Below, piece after piece: positions 9,248-17,888 of a stretch of DNA of 44,767 nt. Every line of letters begins with the position of its first letter. Position 1 is the stretch's first letter. Source of the DNA: Candidatus Ancillula glyptotermitis (GTDB taxonomy: Bacteria; Actinomycetota; Actinomycetes; Actinomycetales; Bifidobacteriaceae); assembly GCA_031268675.1 (NCBI GenBank), contig JAIRWY010000049.1:1-44767 (forward strand). The letters run 5' to 3'. Under the pieces are notes generated by a model. It worked only from the letters and a program-made list of their open reading frames with translations, ran no database searches and was not told the DNA's origin. Made by a program: the position numbers and the translations under genes.

Positions 9248-11107
9248 CTACTTCCCACCAACATAATACCCAGTTGGTCCTTCATCTGCATCAAAAACTG
9301 CATTACGAGGATTTGTGTTGGTGCTAGGTGGAGTTGTTGCATTCTTATTGCTCGAAGCCCCGTTCCTGAGGTTAGATGCACCTTCTGCAGTACTTTGCGC
9401 ACCTGATGCAGCAAGTGCATCATCGCCTCCTGCTTGACCCACCACATGTTCAACACCGCCAGAAACTGCTTGCATACCAGCAAGTCCAGCAGATGCAGCG
9501 CCTCCTGCGGCTGCAAATCCAGCACTCGCACCAGACGCGCCTGAGCCTACACCGCTCGAATTTCTAGTACCTGCACCTGCACCAGTAGTATTACCACCGC
9601 TGGAAAACGGAGCACCTCCAGTTCCTGAATTACCACCACCTGCACTTGATGAACTACTGCCAGATACACCTGCATTCACAGCTCCTCCAAATGCTTTTCC
9701 AGCAGACATTGCGGCTGCAACTCCTAAGCCAACTGGACCTGCACCTGCTGCCATCGCACCGCTTGCTCCACTTGCCCCTGCCCCTGCACCTGCACCAGAC
9801 GCACCTGAGCCTGGAGGAACATTTACGGCTCCTGTGGGTAAACCAGTGCCACCAGTATTGCCACCCATTTGAGCCATCATGCTCGCTGCCATCATGGCGC
9901 TTCCTGCTGATCCACCGCCTGCAACAGCCGCAGTAGTTGGTGCAATAATCTTGACAAGTGCTGGCAAAGCGAATATTGCCATAAGCAGTGTTCCAATGAA
10001 ATAAACCATTTTGTTATCATCGTCAGATATTGCCAGAAACTTGAATCCTACAGCATATACTGTGGCTGCTGCTGGTTTGAACAAAAGTAGAGCTATAATC
10101 CACGTCCAAAGAGATTCAAATCCTTTTTTGCCTATTTCAGTGTCATAAAGCGCAGCATACAAAACTAAAAATCCTGCAAGCATAATTAGCATTATAGAGC
10201 GGATGACCATTACAATAGACAAAATTAGAGAAGTTATTGTCAATAGAATAAATAGTAAAATGCCACCGATTAAACCGACACCACCGTCACCGAAACCAAA
10301 ATGTGGCTCTACTACTTTCCTAATAAGATCGTCAATACCAGAATCGCCTCCAAATGCCGTTTCAATAAGTTGATGACTAAAATTATCAAGCACTCTCCCC
10401 ACTAACATCAACAAATCAGGTCCTAAGGTTGCAATAAACATTACTAAGAGCATTTTCTCAAAAAACTTCTTCAATGGTTTACCATCTTGACTTGTAATTG
10501 TCCTAATACCAGTAATAATCAATGATATTGCAGCGCATGTCATTGCAAGAGGATAATACATACTTACAGACCACGTTAACATATTAGTTATATCAGGTGC
10601 TTTAGACTGAAATACCGTTGTAAATAACCCAATTGCACCAGCGGCGACAAGTGTTCCTAACACAACCCAAAATAGTTTACCAAGCCGATCCATAATGTTG
10701 CCTTCATGTTTTGTTTTGGCAAGTGTTACGAAAAATACAATTAGTGCAGCGGTAGCCGCAACTCCTGCAATCCCACGAGCATAACTTAAATACATATTTA
10801 TCTGTGCAAGTTCATCAGCAGGTAAAGTATCACCGATAATTTGGGCTGAGTCCAGTTTGGAACCTGCAATATTTTCAAATCTAACATTCATCCAAAAAGA
10901 TAAAGTATCTTTAAGTATCTTTTTGATTTGTTGTACAAGAGGTTCTAAAATGGAGTTTGTAATATTACATCCAACATCCCACCATCCACCGCAAGCTGCT
11001 TGTGCACGCGACGGAAAAGTAATTAGTCCAATTAGTGCAAGTGGTATTGGCATCACAAACAAATACCATTTTCTTCTTAAATTATTCAATATCTTCATAC
11101 TTCTCAC
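9248..11107 (-). CDS. TrbL/VirB6-like polytopic channel protein
   Basis: 619 residues. A signal-like N-terminus (WYLFVMPIPLALIGLITF, then SRAQAA) precedes a cysteine-containing loop (CGGWWDVGCNITN), as in actinobacterial TrbL/VirB6-like proteins. About residues 110-410 hold six or more hydrophobic helices, including LIGGILLFILLTITSLIL. Residues ~415-600 are a Gly/Ala/Ser-rich low-complexity region. The conserved tail SSNKNATTPPSTNTNPR is shared with the next gene. VirB6-type proteins form the inner-membrane part of the T4SS channel. The track start is a GTG overlapping the CHAP stop; an ATG three codons later (11098) is an alternative. Confidence 0.82.
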   Translation of the reverse strand: MRSMKILNNLRRKWYLFVMPIPLALIGLITFPSRAQAACGGWWDVGCNITNSILEPLVQQIKKILKDTLSFWMNVRFENIAGSKLDSAQIIGDTLPADELAQINMYLSYARGIAGVAATAALIVFFVTLAKTKHEGNIMDRLGKLFWVVLGTLVAAGAIGLFTTVFQSKAPDITNMLTWSVSMYYPLAMTCAAISLIITGIRTITSQDGKPLKKFFEKMLLVMFIATLGPDLLMLVGRVLDNFSHQLIETAFGGDSGIDDLIRKVVEPHFGFGDGGVGLIGGILLFILLTITSLILSIVMVIRSIMLIMLAGFLVLYAALYDTEIGKKGFESLWTWIIALLLFKPAAATVYAVGFKFLAISDDDNKMVYFIGTLLMAIFALPALVKIIAPTTAAVAGGGSAGSAMMAASMMAQMGGNTGGTGLPTGAVNVPPGSGASGAGAGAGASGASGAMAAGAGPVGLGVAAAMSAGKAFGGAVNAGVSGSSSSSAGGGNSGTGGAPFSSGGNTTGAGAGTRNSSGVGSGASGASAGFAAAGGAASAGLAGMQAVSGGVEHVVGQAGGDDALAASGAQSTAEGASNLRNGASSNKNATTPPSTNTNPRNAVFDADEGPTGYYVGGK

Positions 11108-11847
11108 TCTCCAATTCTAAAAACTGCTAAAACTTGTGTTTTTGGGTATGCATTTTTATGTGGACTTGGTATATTTTGTTCAACAACCCTAAATCTTCCA
11201 CTACCATCTTCGTTGTTGATGGCTACAGCTGTATGTCCGAATCTGAAGAAAATAATGTCACCAGATTTAATAGATTCTTGTTTGTCAACTTGATAAACAC
11301 CATTTGGAGGCGAAGAACCCCAAGCAACAGCTTCTCCATTTTCGTCAATTGCAGTTAAAAGCGGAGGAGATTGCAGATGTAGTGCAGATTGTACCCAACT
11401 CTTAGATAAATCTACACATTGAGCGCCATATGCACCATCAACATCAATTCCGGAATTGCCTCCGTCAGTTACAGAGTTCCAGTTTTTTTTATCTAGCACC
11501 CAATTGACCCACTCATCGAACCCCGCAGGTCCAGGTCCGCTAGTTCCGCCGATACCTGAACCATTTCCACACCAGTCATTTTCATCATATGCTGCTTTAT
11601 CTACAACCCAAGTCTTATTAGGATCTGTATCATTTGGATTCCAATGTCCAACCTCATCATGATGAACAACTTTTCCGCCTGGTGGCAATGGTAGTCCTTT
11701 CATCATTTCAGATGTTAGCTTTGTATTATCACAAGTTGCACTTGCATTTGACCCAGCACCTAAAATAATAGCAATAGGCGCAATTATAAGCAGTATAATA
11801 ACTACTGGTATTGCTAGACAAATGGCAGGAACAGCTTTACTTGTAAT
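11104..11847 (-). CDS. CHAP-domain cell-wall hydrolase with hidden N-terminal anchor
   Basis: The C-terminal ~115 residues are a CHAP amidase/peptidase domain: with the ATG at 11706 as residue 1, the catalytic Cys is in GAQCVDL (C97), the His in GHTAVA (H158), with a following Glu (VVEQN). VirB1-like hydrolases of this type open peptidoglycan for the mating channel. Upstream of that ATG the frame stays open to a TAG ahead of the GGAGG site and encodes a strong membrane helix (AIPVVIILLIIAPIAIIL) followed by SNASATC. That stretch has no ATG, GTG or TTG. A perfect GGAGG at 11861-11857 lies nine bases before an ATT codon at 11847, so I set the start there. It overlaps the previous gene's end. 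Confidence 0.75.
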   Translation of the reverse strand: MTSKAVPAICLAIPVVIILLIIAPIAIILGAGSNASATCDNTKLTSEMMKGLPLPPGGKVVHHDEVGHWNPNDTDPNKTWVVDKAAYDENDWCGNGSGIGGTSGPGPAGFDEWVNWVLDKKNWNSVTDGGNSGIDVDGAYGAQCVDLSKSWVQSALHLQSPPLLTAIDENGEAVAWGSSPPNGVYQVDKQESIKSGDIIFFRFGHTAVAINNEDGSGRFRVVEQNIPSPHKNAYPKTQVLAVFRIGE

Positions 11848-12682
11848 AAGGATCAGCCTCCGATTCTTTATCTATTTTTACATTTTCTAGATCTATATGA
11901 TCCTTTCTCCAGTTATCAATAAAATTACTCCATCCATGTTTTGGATCTAAAGCACGAGCACCAGCAGCGGTTTGAACTTTACCAGCAGGCTCACCATTTT
12001 CCATGACCATTCTCCAATCGCCATCTTTGAAAATATAATCATTCTTAAAATTAGCTTCCATTGTAGCATAACTATCTACATCTGTCTCAAATGCCAAATC
12101 AATTGTTGCCTTTTCTGGAGTGTAAGAAATAACTTGAACACCGTACCACTTTATTTTTTTTTCAGGTAAAGTTTTATCTGGTACCTTCCCATTATTATCC
12201 GCACCGTATTTATAAAAATCGTTCCAAGTACGCTCTTGTTGCATAGACGCAAAATAATTCATTGCTGCGAAAACTGCCCCCATCGGGTCGTGGCTGTAAC
12301 ACGAATTAAATTCAGTTTGATCATGTCCTGCAGGCCAAATCTTCTTTTTACCGCCGTATTTATCACTTGTAGGAACATACCATATATAGTCTGTTTGTGT
12401 TGAGTGAATCTTTTTCCACTCGACACCATCAGGCCATTTAGTTGGAACTTCCTGTGAATTGGGCTTTAGCCCACAAATAGACTCATCAGATGCAGCAGTG
12501 CTCTTTGATGATTCAGCATTCAATGTGCTATCTTGTCCAGTAGCTTGTTGCTGAGCAGTATGTGTAGATTTTGGTCCAATTGTATTCCATAGCATTATAC
12601 CAACACCTCCGACAAAAAACACTCCGATAAATGCGAGTGAAATATAAAAACTTACTGGTTTTCCTATTAAAAACTTCTTCAT
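11837..12682 (-). CDS. Membrane-anchored extracytoplasmic T4SS-operon protein
   Basis: 281 residues. A cytoplasmic MKKFLIGKPVSFYISL start leads into one membrane helix (~10-34), a Gln/Ser/Thr linker, and a soluble domain at ~70-281. The C-terminal ~150 residues (DFYKYGADNNG, ATIDLAFETDVDSYATMEA, DGDWRMVMENG) have the look of an NTF2-like domain, as in VirB8/TcpC-type proteins. This is a fold-level impression only. Two cysteines (one near residue 70, one in NSCYSHDPMG) could form a disulfide. The N-terminus closely resembles that of the next gene upstream. Position between two other membrane components supports a T4SS role. Confidence 0.7.
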   Translation of the reverse strand: MKKFLIGKPVSFYISLAFIGVFFVGGVGIMLWNTIGPKSTHTAQQQATGQDSTLNAESSKSTAASDESICGLKPNSQEVPTKWPDGVEWKKIHSTQTDYIWYVPTSDKYGGKKKIWPAGHDQTEFNSCYSHDPMGAVFAAMNYFASMQQERTWNDFYKYGADNNGKVPDKTLPEKKIKWYGVQVISYTPEKATIDLAFETDVDSYATMEANFKNDYIFKDGDWRMVMENGEPAGKVQTAAGARALDPKHGWSNFIDNWRKDHIDLENVKIDKESEADPYYK

Positions 12683-12683
12683 A

Positions 12684-13754
12684 TTAGTTACCTCCTATTT
12701 CCTGATCATATGTTTGCGAATTTTTTGACTTTTTGTATAGCTTTACTTTGTCATCGACAATTTTAATAATTCCATCAAACTGAATGGACGCATCTATGTT
12801 TTTGTCGGTATCAGTTCCTAAATACCTCTGTTTATAAGCGAGGTTTGCCTTGCCATCAAATACAGTAAACGAACCTGATGCTCCATCAGAATTTGTTTTA
12901 CGTTCAATTTTTATTTCAGGCTTCTTTTTGAGAGTCCACTTATAATCAAAATATTCATATAAATAAGTTTTCATATACATTCCGTCTGCACTCATAACGT
13001 TTTCATAACCTGCTGGATCATCTTCGGTCTTTGTTAATAGAATATCAAAAAATGAGGTTACTTTTTTGTCAACCTCAGACTTTAACGCATCGCTTGCTAT
13101 GATATTTAACGGAAAATTTGCAAGACTACTAAATGAACCTTCATTACCCTCATGTTTACCAGCTTTTGAAGGCTCATTTACTATTATTTTACCTTCATCT
13201 GAAGAAAACCATTTTTTATCCTCATCAGTTTCGCTTATAGTATAGACACCAAGATATGCAGGTATTTTGAAATCAAAACCGTCTGATTTTTTCTTCCCAC
13301 TAAACTTCACTCCGTTCACATTCACCTTTTCAAAAGATGACTGAAACTCTATTGTTCCGAGCAATGGCTTAGCTACTCTACCATTTTCTTTTATCTGCAA
13401 CTGCACATCTTTGTGTTCATTATTTATCCAAAAGCCAACATTTGCAGTCATTACATCATTATTGTTAACAATCTCAATCTTCGGGTTTTCAATTCTAGCC
13501 CCTTCTGAAATTACAGTTTTATTTAGCAGCTCCTTATCTGAATTTGATAAGTCTGGATTATCTAGTTCTATAAGTTTCTGGACGTTCCCAGTAGTTAGTA
13601 AATTTAGATACTCATTAACTGCTCTTTCCGCCCTAGTTGTAGCATTCGGTGCAATCTTACTCACGCCAAATGCGACCCCAATAATTACAACTAGGACAAT
13701 GATCCCCAGCGAAATATAAAACCCAATGGATTTCCCCACTAACAACTTCTTCAT
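12684..13754 (-). CDS. Membrane-anchored protein behind the poly-G promoter
   Basis: 356 residues. The start MKKLLVGKSIGFYISL nearly repeats the next gene's N-terminus and is followed by one membrane helix (~11-32). The extracytoplasmic part starts with a helical segment (RAERAVNEYLNLLTTGNVQKL) typical of NTF2-like/TcpC-like folds and continues as beta-rich sequence with many Lys, Asp and Asn. I do not recognise a named family; VirB8/TcpC-like function is inference from topology and place. It is the first gene after the G11-spacer promoter at 13795-13823, with AAAGG before the ATG. Its expression should follow any switching of that promoter. Confidence 0.72.
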   Translation of the reverse strand: MKKLLVGKSIGFYISLGIIVLVVIIGVAFGVSKIAPNATTRAERAVNEYLNLLTTGNVQKLIELDNPDLSNSDKELLNKTVISEGARIENPKIEIVNNNDVMTANVGFWINNEHKDVQLQIKENGRVAKPLLGTIEFQSSFEKVNVNGVKFSGKKKSDGFDFKIPAYLGVYTISETDEDKKWFSSDEGKIIVNEPSKAGKHEGNEGSFSSLANFPLNIIASDALKSEVDKKVTSFFDILLTKTEDDPAGYENVMSADGMYMKTYLYEYFDYKWTLKKKPEIKIERKTNSDGASGSFTVFDGKANLAYKQRYLGTDTDKNIDASIQFDGIIKIVDDKVKLYKKSKNSQTYDQEIGGN

Positions 13755-13794
13755 AATGTAACCTTTCTATTTAACTATCATCATTATATATAAC

Positions 13795-13823
13795 AGTATA
13801 TCACCCCCCCCCCCGCTTGTCAA
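13795..13823 (-). promoter_or_regulatory. Consensus promoter with G11 tract in the spacer
   Basis: On the minus strand: TTGACA (13823-13818), spacer AGC + eleven G + TGA (17 bases), TATACT (13800-13795). Both hexamers are near-consensus and the spacing is optimal. The start site would be near 13788, about 34 bases before the 356-residue gene. Homopolymer G tracts of this length slip during replication, so the spacer length, and with it promoter strength, should vary between cells. Confidence 0.85.
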
Positions 13824-13863
13824 ATGGGTACAAACCAGTTTAGCGGTGAGGAAAGCATAGTAA

Positions 13864-13891
13864 TATGTTAGCATGTTATTATACTAACATA
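13864..13891. promoter_or_regulatory. Inverted repeat TATGTTAG/CTAACATA
   Basis: Perfect 8-base arms at 13864-13871 and 13884-13891 around a 12-base loop, between the VirB2-like gene stop and the poly-G promoter. The internal sequence TTAGCATGTTATT resembles TTAACATGTTATT at 27708-27720 upstream of the sigma-factor gene. It may be an operator shared by the two sites, or a hairpin ending the upstream transcript. Confidence 0.45.
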
Positions 13892-13896
13892 GTAGC

Positions 13897-14190
13897 TTAC
13901 GATATAAATGCGCCTACTAGTCCAAAAGTTGCTGATATTCCAATGATCGCTAGCAATATTTTGCCGAGCCAACCAATTGAACCAGAACCTCCGCCGTTTT
14001 GGCGTTCAGTTGCTAGATGTGCGAAAAAGCCGATGAGACAACCGATACACACAACAAATGCTACCCATTTGCCCCAGCCAAATATTTGACTTACCGCCTG
14101 AAATCCAGGTGGCATTTTAGCAGGACCATCATTTAGTCCTTCTATTGCAAGATTTATACCTCTTGCTACCAAATTAGTGATATTATTCAT
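13897..14190 (-). CDS. VirB2-like small two-helix membrane protein
   Basis: 97 residues. An amphipathic N-terminal part (~1-35) is followed by two hydrophobic helices (WVAFVVCIGCLIGFFAHLA and IGWLGKILLAIIGISATFGL), joined by a glycine-rich loop (NGGGSGSIG). Size and topology fit the VirB2/TrbC-type pilin or channel subunit found beside VirB4 in conjugation operons; sequence alone does not prove this. It lies 16 bases downstream of the MinD-like ATPase gene and is the last gene of the R2 operon. Confidence 0.72.
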   Translation of the reverse strand: MNNITNLVARGINLAIEGLNDGPAKMPPGFQAVSQIFGWGKWVAFVVCIGCLIGFFAHLATERQNGGGSGSIGWLGKILLAIIGISATFGLVGAFIS

Positions 14191-14206
14191 ATTATTTCCT
14201 TATCTC

Positions 14207-14821
14207 TTAACTAGTAGCTTTCGCCACTATTGCTTCTATTTCCTTCCAGATACCACGCGTGATACCTGCTTCATTTGGATCGACGACATCCATCAATGAT
14301 GGAACAAAATCTATATTCCATCTATCAACTCCAGATGTCACATAATCCAAAAACTTTTTAACTGCAGAAGTTACCTTGCAGTTCACATTATCAACCACAA
14401 CTACTCCTAGTACAATTGGAGTAAACCCACTGCCCTCAAACTGCGTCCTGTCCGTAAACTGTTGCATAACACCTTGTAGTGCTAAAACGCCAGAATATGT
14501 GGTGTTTGTAATTAGTACCACCCTAGGAAGATATGATACCCATTGGCGAATATGCGTAATGTCGCTCAAATCTAGCACTTTTGAGGGATCTGCGCAAAGT
14601 CTAGCAACAGTAGTAGTTCCAACGCCCCCCTTAACCCCAAGCAGTAATACTGGAGGCACTTGATTAGGTACAGGAGATGCCTGCTGCAAAATAGGCAAGT
14701 AGTACTTTTGTAGCGTCATAGAGGCAGAATCAGGTGTGTATTGCTCCTGTGTTAACTTGTTGAACGATACTGCATTATCCTTCATAATCTTCTGTTGTTT
14801 CAGTGTCTGTTTCTTTTTCAT
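14207..14821 (-). CDS. MinD/CpaE-like ATPase with altered P-loop
   Basis: 204 residues. The central motif LLGVKGGVGTTTVARL is a deviant Walker A of the ParA/MinD/CpaE class, but the second P-loop lysine is replaced by Thr (KGGVGTTT instead of KGGVGKTT). A hydrophobic strand ending in Asp follows (IVLGVVVVDNVN). The form recalls actinobacterial proteins with degenerate P-loops such as CpaE-like or DUF6668-type proteins (from memory). It may position the machine rather than hydrolyse ATP. The N-terminus MKKKQTLK echoes that of the adjacent VirB4 (MKKKQMLS). Only three bases separate it from the VirB4 stop. Confidence 0.75.
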   Translation of the reverse strand: MKKKQTLKQQKIMKDNAVSFNKLTQEQYTPDSASMTLQKYYLPILQQASPVPNQVPPVLLLGVKGGVGTTTVARLCADPSKVLDLSDITHIRQWVSYLPRVVLITNTTYSGVLALQGVMQQFTDRTQFEGSGFTPIVLGVVVVDNVNCKVTSAVKKFLDYVTSGVDRWNIDFVPSLMDVVDPNEAGITRGIWKEIEAIVAKATS

Positions 14822-14824
14822 AAT

Positions 14825-16384
14825 CTACTTATCAAGGTGCTCCCACATGCTCGATGTTGCGTGTACACCCCCTTCCATCTCTGTTTTCGTCAATCGTACA
14901 TGTACTGGAATTCCTGGCTTTCCTCCAATTTTTATCAAGAAGTTACCTCTGCCTGGAGGTGAGGCATTTTCGCTAAAACCTGCTGGAGATTGCCATGAAT
15001 TTACCAAATCCTTTTCAGTTTGAGAAAGGTCAATAATCTTGTCTAGCATATCTAAATCCTGTTTCGAAAGCCCACCTAGTACCTTAAGTCCCGAGCGCTC
15101 AACTAGTCCTGATGCTTTCTGGCGGTCTTCTTCAGTTGGAAGTGCAAATAAGTCCTTCGGCGTATGCGTGATCATCGCCTGACCAACTCCTTCGGCTCTA
15201 TTCAATCTGGTGAGATAATCAATACGGTCAACCATTCCAGATCCCGCGCCTAGTGCTTGATGCATTTCATCCATCACAATAAAATAGTGCCTCTGCTCTT
15301 CAAGTCCTAATTCAGCTAAAAGTTTTGCAATCTGGACAGTTCCAAAACCAGTCGTCCAACAAGCCATTAAAACTGCTGCTCTCATTGTTTTGTCTTGCGT
15401 ATTCAATTTTGATATGTCAAATACTACAGGCTTATCTATTTTCATGGGTTCACTAGTTTGCTTCGAGAAAATCGTTCCAAAACGACCTCCCTCAATTAAA
15501 CTCATTAGTGCTGCTTGCAATTCTTCAGTTGCATCTTTATATCTTTCGTCTTCATTTCTATCCATTGCAGCTGCTCTTATCTTTTTCGTCGGTTTTACTA
15601 TTAGTTCATACAAATCCTTCAAAATAGGTGGAGTAGTTGAAGTTTTGAACTTGTCATTTAGTTCAGATAAAGCAGCTGCAATGACATTACCTTCAACAAT
15701 ACTTGGCTCAGTTCCACGAAGTAGTGTAATTATTGAAAAGAGTGTATTTTTCTGGTACCCCTTAGTAGTCTCGTAAATTTCATGGATTGCGTTTTCTAGG
15801 CGTTTTACTTGTTCGTCGTTGCCTTGTACAGTTGCAAGTTCTATTGCTTTGCGGATTATTTTAATTCCACTAGTTGCATCCCCTGGATCTAAGATGTTTA
15901 GATGACTGACGCCTTCCTGAAGTGAGATTACTTGTCCTTCTAATTTTCGTACAACATCTACATAATCTGGACGTAAATCTCCTAAAACAAGTGGTTGAAT
16001 TCCTTGTGCACAAAGTCCAATCAACTGACGGCGAACATAAGTAGATTTTCCAAGTCCTGGATTACCAAATATAAAGCAACTTGGATTATTTATCAGTTTT
16101 GCTCTTGCAAACCATGAAATTGGATCGCAGCAAACAGTTGCCCCCGTATAAATATTATGTCCTACTGGAACGCCAATTAGTGGAGAAGCTGAACCAGCTG
16201 AAAAGGGATATAATCCGCAGACTTGTACGGTCGTTCCATGAAATAGGTCAAGATTTGTCACTTGATTTGCAGCTCCACCATTTTTGTGATAAAATCCTTT
16301 CCAAGGTGCAAGTTTGACTCCTGATTTTCTCCTAATCTCATTAATCTCTTGCTGTGCTTTAGATAACATTTGTTTCTTTTTCAT
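14825..16384 (-). CDS. VirB4/TraC-type ATPase (ATPase half)
   Basis: 519 residues. After an ~100-residue lead, Walker A is GNPGLGKST at 107-115 and Walker B is YFIVMDE at 367-373, followed by MHQALG. A segment QPLVLGDLRPDYVDVV resembles the VirB4 ATPase core. This protein lacks the usual N-terminal VirB4 domain, which is probably supplied by the SCO6880-like gene immediately upstream; start and stop overlap as TAATG. VirB4 powers T4SS assembly and substrate transfer at the inner membrane. Split VirB4 arrangements are typical of actinobacterial elements. Confidence 0.9.
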   Translation of the reverse strand: MKKKQMLSKAQQEINEIRRKSGVKLAPWKGFYHKNGGAANQVTNLDLFHGTTVQVCGLYPFSAGSASPLIGVPVGHNIYTGATVCCDPISWFARAKLINNPSCFIFGNPGLGKSTYVRRQLIGLCAQGIQPLVLGDLRPDYVDVVRKLEGQVISLQEGVSHLNILDPGDATSGIKIIRKAIELATVQGNDEQVKRLENAIHEIYETTKGYQKNTLFSIITLLRGTEPSIVEGNVIAAALSELNDKFKTSTTPPILKDLYELIVKPTKKIRAAAMDRNEDERYKDATEELQAALMSLIEGGRFGTIFSKQTSEPMKIDKPVVFDISKLNTQDKTMRAAVLMACWTTGFGTVQIAKLLAELGLEEQRHYFIVMDEMHQALGAGSGMVDRIDYLTRLNRAEGVGQAMITHTPKDLFALPTEEDRQKASGLVERSGLKVLGGLSKQDLDMLDKIIDLSQTEKDLVNSWQSPAGFSENASPPGRGNFLIKIGGKPGIPVHVRLTKTEMEGGVHATSSMWEHLDK

Positions 16385-17874
16385 TACAGCATCTCCTTGA
16401 TTGAGTCAAATGGTGAATAGAAAGTGTCTAGGCTTAAGCCAAGAGGCAACCCAGCGACAAATGCAGAATCTTGAGTACCCGTTGCTTTTCGCAAAACGAT
16501 ATGTGCGTTCGCTGATAAGTTGTTCAAAACTGCATCTGCTTTTGTGATGTCATCTGATGAATCTAGTGTAATTGTTGCAAGCATGCCGAACTTGATTAAG
16601 GATGCACCTCTAGCTTCTTCGCTTGCTGCTTGTGCTGCTTTTTGCACTGCAATTGTTTGTCTTGCGCTTGCTCGTTTTTGAGAGTTCGCAGTAAATGCAG
16701 CGTTCGTCACATCTGCTTCCACCATTGTGGCAGACTGCTCATATGAAACTGGTTTGTAAACAAATGTAATGCGCTTTCGTTGCAGTTGTGGATGAGGTTG
16801 CATCAAACGTGAAAGAACAGAATCTGTCACAACACCGCGCGGAGCTTGACTCATAATGTAAGAAACCGAAACTCCAGAATCATGCACGTACTTGTTCCAT
16901 TCATTTACAGCAATTGTTGGACCTACGTTTTTCCAATCTACTACTGGCGCTGCATGGTTGGTGTTTGCAGAATCGAATAAATCTCTACTTGCTGGATCGA
17001 ACGCTGTGCGAATGGTTTTATAAATCTGAGCAGATGACATTGGTGCAGGTACACCGGCTCCTGACGCTTCAAGAGCGCTGCACATCGGAGGCATGCGAGA
17101 GATTATTTCTAGCAGTACTTCTGAAATTCCCTGATCTTTGGCGTTAAGATCTCTAAAAGAATAGGTGAATGCTGTGTAGACTTTAGTCGCGCTAGATCCT
17201 GCAGAATATGTATTACCAATTTCCTCCGCTGTCTCAAGCGCAAAAGCAGGAGCGTGCGTTGCTAAATGTCCTTGAATTTCCTCAACCAGTTTTAGTCCAT
17301 TTTCTGGTTCTGTCTCAACTGTAATAGACACCGAAGATAATCCTGGTTCATTGTTCAAACTGTTCAAGAAGTTTCCATATCTGCCAACTTGACTGTTTAT
17401 CTGATCTTGATCAACTAATGCAGATCCTTCAGGTTCAGATGCCATTACCAGTGATATATGAGTGTTCCCATGACATAAAACACCAATTTCACGACCTTGA
17501 GGATCGTAGTAACTCATCAGCGTGGTATTTGCTGCAATTCCTGGTAGGCGAAAATGACCTTCATTGATATGACTAAGTGGACCAGACCTGTAAATACCAC
17601 GTTTTGCAGATTTCATGCGTGAATAATTGAACTTGATTAAAAAACGATATAGAATGCTCATATTGTGCTTGTCTTTGCGAACGATTACATATATTGTTAG
17701 TCCTCCGATTATAAACCATAAAATAGCGTAAATGAGATTCATCATGGCAAATGCGACGGACAGCAGAAGATGTGCAAAAAGTATACCAGTGCCAATTAGA
17801 CCAAGTCCTAGGATTCCAGGACTAGTTGGTCTTTTCCAGTTACCGTATACTATTACATCATCTTGCTGAGCCAT
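16384..17874 (-). CDS. SCO6880-like T4SS protein (VirB4 partner)
   Basis: 496 residues. Two adjacent N-terminal membrane helices (~18-66; PGILGLGLIGTGILFAHLLL and AILWFIIGGLTIYVIV) are like the PrgI-type anchor. A long soluble domain follows, with YDPQGREIGVLCHGNTHISL and a VirB4-N-terminal-like layout, and no Walker motif. The family is known as SCO6880, found upstream of VirB4-type ATPases in actinobacteria. It probably links the ATPase to the membrane channel. The stop overlaps the VirB4 start, so stoichiometry is likely fixed by coupled translation. Confidence 0.85.
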   Translation of the reverse strand: MAQQDDVIVYGNWKRPTSPGILGLGLIGTGILFAHLLLSVAFAMMNLIYAILWFIIGGLTIYVIVRKDKHNMSILYRFLIKFNYSRMKSAKRGIYRSGPLSHINEGHFRLPGIAANTTLMSYYDPQGREIGVLCHGNTHISLVMASEPEGSALVDQDQINSQVGRYGNFLNSLNNEPGLSSVSITVETEPENGLKLVEEIQGHLATHAPAFALETAEEIGNTYSAGSSATKVYTAFTYSFRDLNAKDQGISEVLLEIISRMPPMCSALEASGAGVPAPMSSAQIYKTIRTAFDPASRDLFDSANTNHAAPVVDWKNVGPTIAVNEWNKYVHDSGVSVSYIMSQAPRGVVTDSVLSRLMQPHPQLQRKRITFVYKPVSYEQSATMVEADVTNAAFTANSQKRASARQTIAVQKAAQAASEEARGASLIKFGMLATITLDSSDDITKADAVLNNLSANAHIVLRKATGTQDSAFVAGLPLGLSLDTFYSPFDSIKEML

Positions 17875-17888
17875 TATCTTGCCTTTAT

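Noticed and set aside
8690-9406. A 238-codon open frame on the plus strand opposite the short TrbL-like gene
   Set aside because: It crosses two well-supported leftward genes, has no ribosome binding site, and its Ile/Thr/Ser-rich product is what the reverse complement of membrane-protein codons gives.
9241-9531. Second leftward frame inside the Gly/Ala-rich tail of the TrbL-like gene
   Set aside because: Low-complexity GC-rich codons keep other frames open; the His/Leu/Gln-rich product and lack of a good ribosome site indicate a shadow.
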